Source: Eutreptiella sp. 'Long Island Sound 2002' | Taxonomy: Eukaryota > Euglenozoa > Euglenophyceae > Eutreptiales > Eutreptiaceae | DNA length: 64,000 nt | Reading direction: 5' to 3' | Assembly (NCBI GenBank): GCA_964036045.1 | Contig: OZ038390.1 | Span: forward strand, 38,186,974 to 38,250,973 | Shown: positions 1 through 9,776 of the stretch, piece by piece | How the letters are laid out: each line of letters opens with the position of its first letter | Numbering within the stretch: the first letter of the stretch is position 1 | The notes under the pieces: generated by a model | The model's database searches: none | What the model saw: only the letters and a program-made list of their open reading frames with translations | What the model was told of the DNA's origin: nothing | Position numbers and translations under genes: made by a program

Positions 1-1258
1 GGATCCCCTCCGCTGCAGAGCGGGGGGCAGAATCAGAAGTGGCCCACAAGTGGGCAAATTGGCTACCTCACCCCTGCCGTATCGGGGATCCCCACTGCTT
101 CAGAGCGGGGGGCAAAATCAGAAGTGGCCCACAAGTGGGCAAAGTGGCTACCTCACCCCTGCCGTATCGGGGAGCCCCACCGCTGCAGAGCGGGGGGCAA
201 AATCAGAAGTGGCCCACAAGTGGGCAAAGTGGCTACCTCACCCCTGCCGTATCGGGGATCCCCTCCGCTGCAGAGCGGGGGGCAGAATCAGAAGTGGCCC
301 ACAAGTGGGCAAATTGGCTACCTCACCCCTGCCGTATCGGGGAGCCCCACCGCTGCAGAGCGGGGGGCAAAATCAGAAGTGGCCCACAAGTGGGCAAAGT
401 GGCTACCTCACCCCTGCCGTATCGGGGAGCCCCACCGCTGCAGAGCGGGGGGCAAAATCAGAAGTGGCCCACAAGTGGGCAAAGTGGCTACCTCACCCCT
501 GCCGTATCGGGGAGCCCCACCGCTGCACAGCGGGGGGCAAAATCAGAAGTGGCCCACAAGTGGGCAAATTGGCTACCTCACCCCTGCCGTATCGGGGAGC
601 CCCACCGCTGCAGAGCGGGGGGCAAAATCAGAAGTGGCCCACAAGTGGGCAAATTGGCTACCTCACCCCTGCCGTATCGGGGAGCCCCACCGCTGCAGAG
701 CGGGGGGCAAAATCAGAAGTGGCCCACAAGTGGGCAAAGTGGCTACCTCACCCCTGCCGTATCGGGGATCCCCTCCGCTTCAGAGCGGGGGGCAAAATCA
801 GAAGTGGCCCACAAGTGGGCAAAGTGGCTACCTCACCCCTGCCGTATCGGGGAGCCCCACCGCTGCAGAGCGGGGGGCAGAATCAAAAGTGGCCCACAAG
901 TGGGCAAAGTGGCTACCTCACCCCTGCCGTATCGGGGAGCCCCACCGCTGCAGAGCGGGGGGCAGAATCAGAAGTGGCCCACAAGTGGGCAAATTGGCTA
1001 CCTCACCCCTGCCGTATCGGGGATCCCCTCCGCTTCAGAGCGGGGGGCAAAATCAGAAGTGGCCCACAAGTGGGCAAAGTGGCTACCTCACCCCTGCCGT
1101 ATCGGGGAGCCCCACCGCTGCAGAGCGGGGGGCAAAATCAGAAGTGGCCCACAAGTGGGCAAAGTGGCTACCTCACCCCTGCCGTATCGGGGAGCCCCAC
1201 CGCTGCAGAGCGGGGGGCAAAATCAGAAGTGGCCCACAAGTGGGCAAAGTGGCTACCC
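1..1258. repeat. Satellite array 1 (85-bp monomer, about 15 copies)
   Basis: Nearly identical 85-bp units run head to tail from the window edge to about 1258. Each contains GGCTACCTCACCCC, a CCGCT...AGCGG inverted repeat and the hairpin GCCCAC-AA-GTGGGC. The main variants are GGGATCCCC versus GGGAGCCCC and AAATTGG versus AAAGTGG. The monomer is not a multiple of three and lacks the TAA present in arrays 2 and 3. All three forward frames therefore stay open for more than 1.1 kb and give a peptide with an 85-residue period. These frames are a by-product of the repeat and are not called as genes. Confidence 0.97.
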
Positions 1259-1261
1259 AGT

Positions 1262-1472
1262 AACCTAGTAATAAAAAAAAATTTTGTTTTTACTAGGTTC
1301 TGAAACCTAGTAAAAACAAAAACTTTTTTTTTACTAGGTTTGAAAACCTAGTAAAAAAAAAATTTATTTTTACTAGGTTTTGAAACCTAGTAAAAAAAAA
1401 AACTTTTTTTTTTACTAGGTTCCCAATACCTAGTAAAAAAAAAAACTTTTTAAAAAAAAAATTTACTAGGTT
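1262..1472. repeat. Tandem AT-rich palindromes with CCTAGTA / TACTAGG arms (5 units)
   Basis: Five successive units of about 42 bp start near 1262, 1304, 1345, 1384 and 1427. Each begins with AACCTAGTA (TACCTAGTA in the last) and ends with TACTAGGTT, with A-run and T-run arms between. Each unit is close to self-complementary and could form a long hairpin. The block directly joins the end of satellite array 1. Related motifs recur at 56994-57160. Function is unknown; a foldback repeat or a site for a mobile element are possibilities. Confidence 0.85.
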
Positions 1473-1475
1473 TCA

Positions 1476-1661
1476 CTACAGACCCGTCTGGAGGGGGGGG
1501 GGGGTCGGGAACTGCCTAGAGTGTGGTCGCATTTCAACCATTTGAATCCACATGGACAGTCGCTTCATATAAGTAACCGCAAGAGTCCACACACGCGGTT
1601 CATCGATTTCCACGTGGTAGAGCTCTTGGTTCAACCAACACAAGATATCCTTGTCCATCAA
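1476..1661 (-). pseudogene. Short coding-like fragment (possible mobile-element remnant)
   Basis: The minus strand holds about 48 residues of normal-looking protein composition, containing CWLNQELYHVEIDEPR, and then runs into a G/C homopolymer next to the palindrome block. In the second duplication unit the same frame is cut at the duplication breakpoint after the first ~15 residues. An in-frame stop lies just upstream. I do not recognise a family. It could be the end of a broken transposon gene or a chance frame. Confidence 0.22.
1493..1504 (+). repeat. Poly-G run (12 G)
   Basis: An uninterrupted G tract is followed by TC. It is one of many G or C runs of ten or more bases in the window. 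Others lie near 3531, 5287, 11650, 42828, 48690, 53636, 57205 and 57502 as G, and near 10006, 43930, 45753 and 58337 as C. Run lengths differ between the duplicated units, as expected of replication slippage. Confidence 0.9.
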
Positions 1662-1922
1662 TCAATCTCCCACCCCCAAAGGGGTTGTTTCGCTCGGCAT
1701 GGTACCTTGAGTACGCCTTTTAGAAGTGGAAGAGTCAGCAGGGGGCACAATTGGCAAGGCCTTCTTTCCCTTCACCTTCTTCTATGGCACACAGGGGGGC
1801 ACTTGGCAAAGCCTTGTTTCCCTTCACCTTCTGCAATGGCACGGGGGATGTAAGAATTACACAGGCAGTGCAATCTTTTACCGGTAGCCATGCAAGGGAG
1901 ATTGTCATGACAACAGCATACC

Positions 1923-2231
1923 ATGAAGAGCTCTTTTATATATGGTTCTGTGGCAGCCTGCCACCATTTGTGTGTGGCCAATGTCACAAGGCTCTGTAGC
2001 GGAGGGTGTGCCTTTCACTTGCCCACTTTGGTGTGTCCAGTTGGTGGTTAGGCCCACCCTAACATGGACAAGTGGTGGTTTCAAAAGTGGTGTCAAGACG
2101 TAGACGTTGAGGAGGCTGTGACCACCAACCTCCCAAAGCAACCTGTGTCTACTGACAAGGAGTTGGACCTCTTTTCTAATGCTCTTTTGGCCTCTCCCCC
2201 AGGTAAGGAGGCGAGGAACAAAGAGGTCTAG
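1923..2231 (+). pseudogene. Interrupted copy of a Cys-rich reading frame (unit A)
   Basis: This is the unit A counterpart of the plus-strand frame at 12135-12443. A few substitutions near 2043-2051 change a CPVCGR-like motif so that the second cysteine is lost and a TAG stop appears at codon 43. The frame downstream is otherwise conserved. If the unit B frame is a real gene, this copy is dead. Confidence 0.35.
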
Positions 2232-4662
2232 TCATCTGATTCGGAGGTGGACCTCTTTGCGCCTCCTCCTACTCTGGGGGGGGGGGGGCGGTTACAGGGC
2301 ATTGTTCCCGTCCCTTCTTGTTCTTCTCCCTGCACTCATGCACAACAACCAAATACTCCTCATCGATGTGTCATCTCATTCTCCCTGCGCTCCTACACAA
2401 CTGCACCCTGCACAAAGCACCAACACTCTTTTGCATTTTGAAGAAAAACAATACCTCTTACAAACTGCAGCACAACACAAAACAAAAAAAACAACAACAA
2501 CATCAACGTACTGCTCTGACTGTGATACTGGTTGCCAACCACAGATAAAAGCGCCAATGGCTGGGGTACATTGACAATAAGAAAACAATCCTCGTAGCTA
2601 TAGGCCTCACACAAGATCACAACGTCAAAACATATGATTGAGCTGGTCAGATTCATCTGAATGGATCCAGCAGATTTGACCCGACCAACATCAAGCTGAT
2701 GTACAGAGAGCTTGCGTCGGCACCTCAGCTCCGGAAAGAATACGTTGGCATGAGAAGAGCATTGCAATGGTTGTATTCACAGACGAGAGGAAAAAACGTG
2801 CATGAAACACATGTGTAAAGCAAAACAAAGACACATAGAAAGCACGGCATTCTGGAAAAACATGTGCCTGAGCATGGGATGCAGCACACCCTACGTTCTG
2901 ATCTCCAATAGAACCAGAAAAAATGGGCACAGCGCCAACAACAAGCAAATGAATTTTTTTCTGTGAGCAGCCAAGGAAAAAACAAAATAGGTGATGACAG
3001 AGAAGATGTGCAGCAGAATTCTGAAATCTGGGGAAAATACTGCCCCAGTCGAGGGCATGGAAGAAACTGCATTGCATCTGGCAGTACAAGGGCATGGTCG
3101 CCATGGGCAGGAGTGGGTGCTTCAAAGTGAAATGACCCCTTCCCGCACACGCCACCAAAATGAAACATGTGATTTTGTGTGTGCCAAACACAGTGTAGAA
3201 CGACTATTGGGGTGTCCCCGTGCCGTTGAAAGCAGGAGACGTTCGAGAGCAACCCCTAAGCCAGCCCCCACCCGAAAATCCAGCTTCCACAAAGCAGTCT
3301 GGAGATTAGCAATCAAACCACATCTCATGGACTCCCCCTGGGAATTAGCAACAAAGGCAGGTGGTCCACGAGAATGGGGGATGGGGCACCATCTTCTACC
3401 AAGACAAGGTATAGCGTGGGGAGTGGCCTGATAGACGAATCACAAAACAACAACACAATCCAGATTACTTCCAACATGAGAGACCAGAATCTCACCAGCC
3501 GCTGTAAACCCCCAGAATTATCTACAGGTGGGGGGGGGGGGGGGGAGGGGGGCGGATTCAAATCCATCACGTGGCCCCGTGTTGCTGGAGAGGTAGGCAA
3601 AACTACAGCAAGACCATTGGCCCGCAACTTGCTTTTGCAACCTTCAGCAGGATTGCTAACTACCAAATGGTGGCGGCCGGATTGTAATAGTCCTGAAAAG
3701 AGAGAACTTGATAAAACTCATGCAAATCGGGTAAAACATATTATGCAGCTTGGAGCCGACAGAGACAGAGAAACAACGAGGCAGAGAACGTCGCGGGGAA
3801 CCGGAAACACGCCAGAAACCACGCATCACTGCCTGCGCTTTGACACACAACTCGAAGCGCCATACGTATTGACAAAGAGCTATGAAACTTCCAAACAGCC
3901 AAGACTGGGAAAGCTGTACCAAGCTAAGGGATGATTGAAGGGGGAACACGCGCGTGGAAGCGTCGCCTTAGGGCGTTACTGCTGCCATCACGTCCCGTTA
4001 CAAGGGGTGACGCTTGCAGGAGAGGTTGCGCAATGTCTGTGAACAATTTCCCTCGCTTTCCCTCAAGTATAGCCTGTGGCGGTGTCTGGACACAACTGGG
4101 CAAATTGCTGACAATGAAAGGCGAGCAACTACAACGTAAACATCGTACAGCGTGTCCGCGTCAAATGGGGAAGACGGAAAACTGTGCAGCACGGATGTGC
4201 CCAACACACAGCACAAACCCCTTGGCACACCCTCTGGTGGGGAGAGGGGAGTGGGAGGGGGGGGGGGGTGATGCTTGGGTAGCCTTCATCAAAGGTGCAG
4301 CATGTGCGTCATGCTTCGACCAGGAGTGGGTGATGCTCCTGATGCGCCCGATGGGGAATGCTATGGTTTGGGGGCGCCTTTGGTCCGCCCAGTCTGTGGG
4401 TCCGGAGTGGGGGAGCAAAGGGTGCAAAAGCAGCAGTGGGGGCTTGGGGCCATACCCCCTCCCAAGGGGAGGGGCTGCTGCAAACTGGCCTCCACTGCTT
4501 AAGAAATGACAGGGTGCCAAGGGGTTGTTTGCGGCTGCGATGGGTCGGCCTACGGTGCCGTTGGATGGGGCCGCGGCTGAAAACAACCCGGCATCTGTAC
4601 AACACGGAGCAAGCCCTGGACTGCAGGTCCCTTAGTCCCTGGACATCCTGCATCCCGGCTGC
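2232..4662. other. Intergenic stretch of unit A, no convincing gene
   Basis: It holds a G run near 2276, a purine-rich tract around 2430-2500, G runs at 3531-3552 and 4257-4269, and several short open frames without recognisable domains. The same sequence recurs in unit B at about 12444-14862 with scattered substitutions and an 11-bp deletion near 12659. The 3' end and polyadenylation site of the dehydrogenase gene should lie near 4600-4662, but I see no clear signal. Confidence 0.6.
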
Positions 4663-7600
4663 CTACTCAGCATCTCCCTTCGGGCCCTCCTGCTTCGGGC
4701 TTTCCTGCAGCCCGCGCAGAAACTTGTGGAAGGCAAACTCCGTGGCACTGTAGCCGCACTCGTAGACATAAGTGGCAGAGAGCCATGCGGCAATGCTGGC
4801 GTGCATGTAATTGTTGGGCAGGTGTTCCATGATGTGCTCCACTCCGTAGTGCTCAACCAGCAGCGGGGGCATGCACTTCCTCAGCACCGTGCAGATCAGG
4901 TCCTTGTCCGCCGAATCCACAATCTCGGTGGCGATGGTGTCGCACAACCCATTGATCTTTTGGCTGAGCTGCTCGGTTGTGTCGGTGTTGTGCACTCCAG
5001 TCCCGCCGCACTTCACGTTCCACATGCACTTGAACTCCATACTGGCCTTCTCGGCAATCACCGATTGGATGTGCTGCACATACTGCTTGTAGAACTCTGG
5101 AGCAGGCGCGCCATCCGGGATGCTCATCAACCTGTCATGATCCTCCACTGGCATCACCAGCGCAGCTAGCACCTGCAATCAAGAGAGAAACGGGAGCGGG
5201 GACGGACAGACAGACGGAGACAGAAACAGACACCGGAGCATACCACCAGTGTGACTATTGGGGTGAGGTGCTGCGCTGCAGTGTTGCCGTGATTGGGGGG
5301 GGGGGGGGTCCTCCCCGCTTTGTTGACGATTTACGGTTACGAAGTACAGGGCCCTGGTGAAGGTGCAGGGTACCCCAACATACACACCTGAAAATGATTC
5401 CCATGACGTGCTGATCAATTTGAGGGATATATCATAAGGTAAATTTTTCAAAATTCGTCTGTCCGGGCCAATGCGTGTGCCAATTCCCCAGCCATCGCCA
5501 GTTCTCAAACTGCCCTTGTATAAAGGCTCCTGTGGGCATTGTATACACCGTCAATTTGCCCCCCACAATCCCCACCCTCACCAAAACAGTAACGGCAATC
5601 TTATCCATTGCTGGTACAACTTGTCAAGAGGAGGGGGCTCCAAAGCATGACCATTTGTCCTTTGTAATCAAAACGCAGTGGCAAATTCCCGTGCGGTGTG
5701 GGGGGTTGGTGACACCAACTTAAAAGAGGGAGTGATCGAGTGAAAACAAATGGCAACCACTGGACGAATCCAGCATCAACAGCGAAGAAGAACAAGGCAA
5801 TGCACCCCCACAAGCTGAATTGGGTGCCTATTTTGTCTCCAAATTCAGACCCGGCCGAACCTCAACAATCATGGGGCTGGGGCCCTCCACTGCGTCACGT
5901 GCACACAGGCATCAACACACCTCCAGCGAGGACGACGTGACCCCTCCCTTATTCGTGCTCGCGTCCTTCAGCACATGCACCCCCGCATCCTCCAACACCC
6001 GCCGGGCGGGGTCGGTCAGGAAGAGGTTCGCGCCTTCAATCACCGCCTGGAACTTCGGGTGCCCATTCACAAGCAGCTGCTGCACGTTGTCGGCCGTGAC
6101 CGCCTTCGGCCGGCCCCCGCATGGCACGAACAGGTCCGCGACGGCGTACTTGGAGAGGTGGAACGTGTCCCGGAACACGTCCCCGCGTGGCACGAGGGTG
6201 CCGTCCGGCAGGGTCACGTTGACGTCCGAGACCTTGACCACGAAGCCCCCGGGGGACAGTTTCGCGCAGTTGAAGTTCTCAATCATGACCCGGCGATCCG
6301 CGAGGTCCATGAGCTCCGCGCGGTCCAGCCCCTCGGGGTCGTACGCCACCCCGGACCCGTCAACGATGCCGAGGGTGCGGTCTTTGCTGATCTTGATCTC
6401 GTTGCAGCCCAGGTCGCCATCAGGCCCCCCGGTCTGGATCTTGGTCATGTCCTCCTCGCGCTTGCCCAGCGCCTTCAGCAGCTCGAGCTTGAACGTGTGC
6501 ACGCTGAGCGTGGTCATGCCGTACGTGTCGTGCGGGATCCCGCCCAGGGAGGGGGGCTTCCCTGTCGTCAGGCTCTTCCACAGCGGGTACCCGCGCTTGC
6601 GGGCGTGCAGCGCCCCAAGGGCCATGAGGTCCGCCGTGTTCTCATCCGGGCCTAAGAAGAGGATGTCAGGGCGAGGGCAGTGGATGCCCACCTTCTCCGG
6701 GAGCATGCAGTCCAGCAGTGCGTCGACGTAGCTCATGAAGCTCTCCTTGGCCGTGCCCTGGGCGTCAGCATCCAACAGGATCGTCCCCTTGGAGCCGCCC
6801 TCGGGGATGTCCTTGTTCTTGCGCTGCTGCGTGAACGCCAGGTTGTAGTTCTCCTCGAACAGGGTCGCGGCATTGCGCCGGTGCGTGGCCCGGCTCGCTG
6901 ACTTGATGACACGGATCCCGCCGCGTGCCACGTCGCGAAAGCGGACGTGGAACCCGTAGAAGGTGCGGCCCACCACCAGGTACACCGTGTGGGGGGCCTC
7001 CGGGAACACAGCACTCGACACCGTGGGCAAGAAGCTGGCGTCCAGGCAGAAGGCGAGACTGCGGGGAGTGCCTCCCTGGCGGAAGAAGTTCGTGGCCCGG
7101 ATGTGACTGTTGAACGTCAGCATGGCTCGCAGCACCTTCGCGTCGGTCTCGTCGCGGATCATCTCCAGCTGCTTCGCCAAATCTTCGTTCAAGAACCGTT
7201 GGCGCTCCCCAAGCGCGATCTGCTTGAAGTCCGAGTACAGCCGCTGACAGAAGCCCAGGTGCCGCTGCACCACTTCCAACACGCGCTCCTCCGTCATCAA
7301 GTCCTGAATGGCCTGCAAATAGAGCCGGTCGAGCGCCTCTTTCTTGGACGGATCCGCAGCCAACGCAGAGGCCAAATCCAAGTACTCCGGGGTGTCCTTC
7401 TCCACGAAATGGAACGCAAACTTCGCTGCACATCCGAAATAGATCAGCGCGTCGCTGGAGATCGCGTTCTCAAGGAACAAATGCGTGAGGGGCGACTGCT
7501 TCATGTGCGGCACCAATTGCAGTGCCCGCAGGCAGTCCGCCAGCTGCTGTTGTGGCAGGTTCTCGAAGTAGAAATGGTAGCAAGTGACGCCGTTCTGGAA

Positions 7601-9172
7601 GGTCTCTACATGCTTCTCCCGGGCTTGGACACCGAAATGCTGAAGCACCTGCGAGAACTGCTGCAAATAGGTGGGCTTCTTTTGCCGGATGGCAAACTGA
7701 ATCTGCACAGAAAAAACAGGCGACGGACTAGTTACTTAAGAGCCAGCATCGGTTGAAAAGAAACAAAACACTGGACAACGCCAGCATCCACAGCAAACAT
7801 GAATGAAGCAATGAAACCCACAATCTGAATTGGGCGTGGTTGAACCGTTGGGCCTCGACAACAATGGGGTTGGGAGGGCGGGGCATGATCCATAAAGGTG
7901 AAAAGTAATGCGGTGTGATGCACTTGTTCAAGCTCCGTGGAGAAAACCCCTCCGTTTGTTTCACGTGTGTTCGTGCAAACAACGAAACTTGAAAAAAAAA
8001 ATGCCCTACCACAAGAGGCTCAACCAACCCAGACCCAAGACCCTGGCACACGGTTCGCATCAACACACGACACTACACACCAGCCACTTTTCCCAGCCTC
8101 TACTGGTGTTCCGTGCGTCTTTCGCAGTCAGGGGCATGACACCAGCCCAGCTGCTGCTGGTGGACTGCGTCACGTTTTGAAGAAGCTGTTGGTACCGCCT
8201 TTGGCAAATGGGATGTTTTTCTCGGAGGAAGGCTTCTGTCGCCACCAGCTCAATGTTGTCCACCTCCTCCGACACTTCGTGCTGCTGAAAGGGGCTGGTC
8301 TCGCAGATGTAGATCGCCAGTTTGTCCTTTTTGCCCTTGAAAGCGGGCGCTGTGCTGACCACGTAGTGCAGACTGTACGCATTGGCATCCGAAACGGCAT
8401 TCACCCAGTCAGTGATGAGCTGCTCCGTTTGATGGAACGGCTCCTGGTTCTCTCCAACAGTGCACAGGTAAAACGCCGTGTGCTCCGACTCCATATGAAA
8501 CTGGATAGTGTAAGCACCCGTCGTTTGCCCCACCTTCTTGCTGGCGATGTAGCAATGCACGTGCCGCGCGATTTGCGAAGGGGGGTAGTGTTCAAAGTAC
8601 CATCCGTCCAGTCCAAGTTCGTTGAAGAAGTATTCCACTTCACTGTAGAGGTCCGCAAAAGCCCAGACGCCCTGCTTCAGAATCAGAGTCAACACTTTGT
8701 CCATCAGGTGTCCTTTGTCACACTTGACGCCCTCTTGCCAGGACTTGCACTGCACCTCGAAATCAATGCCCTGGAGGTAATCCTTCACCTCTTCATGGCC
8801 GCCCCGCAGCGCGTCGTGGATTGGCAGGCCCCCAAAGCGGTCCCGTCGGAGGGTGCACCCCGCTTCCTCTACGAGGAACTGAACGATGGGAAGGTTCCCG
8901 TAGGCAGCCGCCAGGTGTAAAGCGGTGCGACCATCGTAGTCGCCGACGTCCAAGTCCTCGCCTTGCTCTTGGCGTCGCTTTAACCCATCCAAATCCCCTT
9001 GGGCCGCTTGCTGGCAGATCTCCAACGCAGAGGTGGAAGTGCCTTCCAACACGGCGTTTTGCAAAGTTTGGGGCAGATGGAGCCTGACAAAGGGTACGGT
9101 AAGGGGCAAAGAAGGCGCAAAGGAGGGCTGGTAAAAGGGGCGGGGAAGACAAGGCAGGGGTGAAGTAGCCAT
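4663..9172 (-). CDS. NAD-specific glutamate dehydrogenase with N-terminal ankyrin repeats, copy A
   Basis: Large NAD-GDH of the fungal/protist class; in known members it oxidatively deaminates glutamate to 2-oxoglutarate and ammonium. Best model: exons 9172-8081, 7702-5921 and 5172-4663, joined in phase 0, giving about 1,127 residues, the usual length for the class. Residues ~50-135 hold ankyrin repeats (GRTALHLAAAYGN) resembling those at the glutaminase C terminus. Next comes a regulatory N-terminal region containing EVEYFFNELGLDGWYF. The catalytic part has GGSKG (~666), GPDENT (~715), GGPDGDLG (~789) and IEGANLF (~919). The junction NKGGVTSSSLE|VLAAL restores a family-conserved motif and confirms intron 2. 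The start ATG has a good AAAAATGG context, but an upstream exon cannot be excluded. Confidence 0.92.
5173..5920 (-). other. Intron 2 of NAD-GDH copy A (748 bp)
   Basis: The donor is GAG|GTGTGT on the minus strand at 5920 and the acceptor is TTGATTGCAG at 5173. Splicing is in phase 0 inside a conserved motif. The intron holds a long G run near 5287, a sequence at 5370-5440 that recurs in diverged form at 11718-11790, and a segment at 5740-5890 related to part of intron 1. Confidence 0.9.
5740..5890 (-). repeat. Intron-borne repeat with coding-like conservation, intron 2 copy
   Basis: The plus-strand words CACTGGACGAATCCAGCATC and GCTGAATTGGG match a segment of intron 1 at about 7775-7875. On the minus strand one frame reads IALFFFAVDAGFVQW, against IASFMFAVDAGVVQC in intron 1. 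Several differences fall at third codon positions. It may be a remnant of a coding mobile element or an introner-like unit. Confidence 0.55.
7703..8080 (-). other. Intron 1 of NAD-GDH copy A (378 bp)
   Basis: The acceptor is a pyrimidine tract ending TTCTGTGCAG at 7703. The preferred donor is CTG|GTGTGTAG at 8080, which keeps phase 0 and joins the N-terminal region to the residues starting IQFAIRQKKPTYLQQF. Another GT at GGCTG|GTGTCA, about 60 bp upstream on the minus strand, is possible. The acceptor is firm and the donor less so. Confidence 0.7.
7740..7900 (-). repeat. Intron-borne repeat with coding-like conservation, intron 1 copy
   Basis: This is the partner of 5740-5890. Shared plus-strand words include CACTGGAC, CCAGCATC, CTGAATTGGG and ATGGGG. 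It lies near the 3' end of intron 1, whereas its relative lies near the 5' end of intron 2, so the two did not arise as equivalent splice-site sequences. Confidence 0.55.
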
Positions 9173-9258
9173 TTTTGAGCTTCTCCACCTGGGCCGCAGT
9201 GAGCCTCCGGGAAGGCAAGGGATGATTAACCATTACTCTAACCCTTCTCAACACCCCC
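9131..9258. other. 5' flank segment specific to copy A
   Basis: Homology between the units breaks at about 9130 and resumes at about 9259 with ATTCAGATCAGGCAGCAG. The intervening 128 bp contains the proposed start codon and first ~14 codons of copy A. It is unrelated to the ~390 bp in the same place in copy B. A further stretch in copy B, 19806-19978, is missing from copy A. Confidence 0.75.
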
Positions 9259-9776
9259 CTCGCCGAATTTAGATCACACCAGATTCATTCAGATCAGGCA
9301 GCAGTGCAGATCAGGGGACATCAGTGTGTCTTTAATTGTTTTCTACTTCTGTCGTTGATCCCTGGGCGGGGATGGGGGCTTGGGTGCAGGTGTCCTCAAT
9401 TTGCCACTCATTAGGCAACTCCAACAATCGCCACCTCTTTGAGACAGTGCTGCCTGACAGCCAAACGTGCTCGGTTATCGATGCTGCACCGAACGCACGG
9501 TGTCACCACCACAATATGCTTGTACGTGCATGACAGGGTACGGTGTGCACCTGATTTCGTCTGCAACCATTGGATTTGATTGTTGCAACAGCATATGTTG
9601 TGTCGTGGGACGCAATAATACTCCTCGGCGAGCAAGCCGAGCTGCCCGACGAGCCGTCGCCATCCGAGCAGAAAGAAGGTGGCGTTGCATGGTGTGGTGT
9701 ACAAAATCTGAACAAACACAGGTCGAGGGGCGGTCGGAAGGCATGATGTTCACGAAATCAAGAACCACGGGTTCAA

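Noticed and set aside
1-1258. CRISPR-like array
   Set aside because: There are no unique spacers between repeats; the whole 85-bp unit is repeated, as in a satellite.
39-1303. Three long overlapping plus-strand open frames (409, 417 and 379 codons)
   Set aside because: They are the three phases of the 85-bp satellite, which lacks stops here. The repeated 85-residue peptide is the same in each frame, shifted.
1262-1472. Telomeric repeat
   Set aside because: CCTAGTAA occurs in palindromic units with A/T runs, not as uninterrupted short tandem copies.
5820-7756. Long plus-strand frames of 303, 226 and 269 codons, and equal ones in unit B
   Set aside because: They are antisense shadows of dehydrogenase exon 2, whose minus-strand frame matches a known enzyme family.
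7937-8920. Plus-strand 327-codon frame opposite exon 1 (and its unit B copy)
   Set aside because: Antisense of the ankyrin/N-terminal exon; no independent domain.
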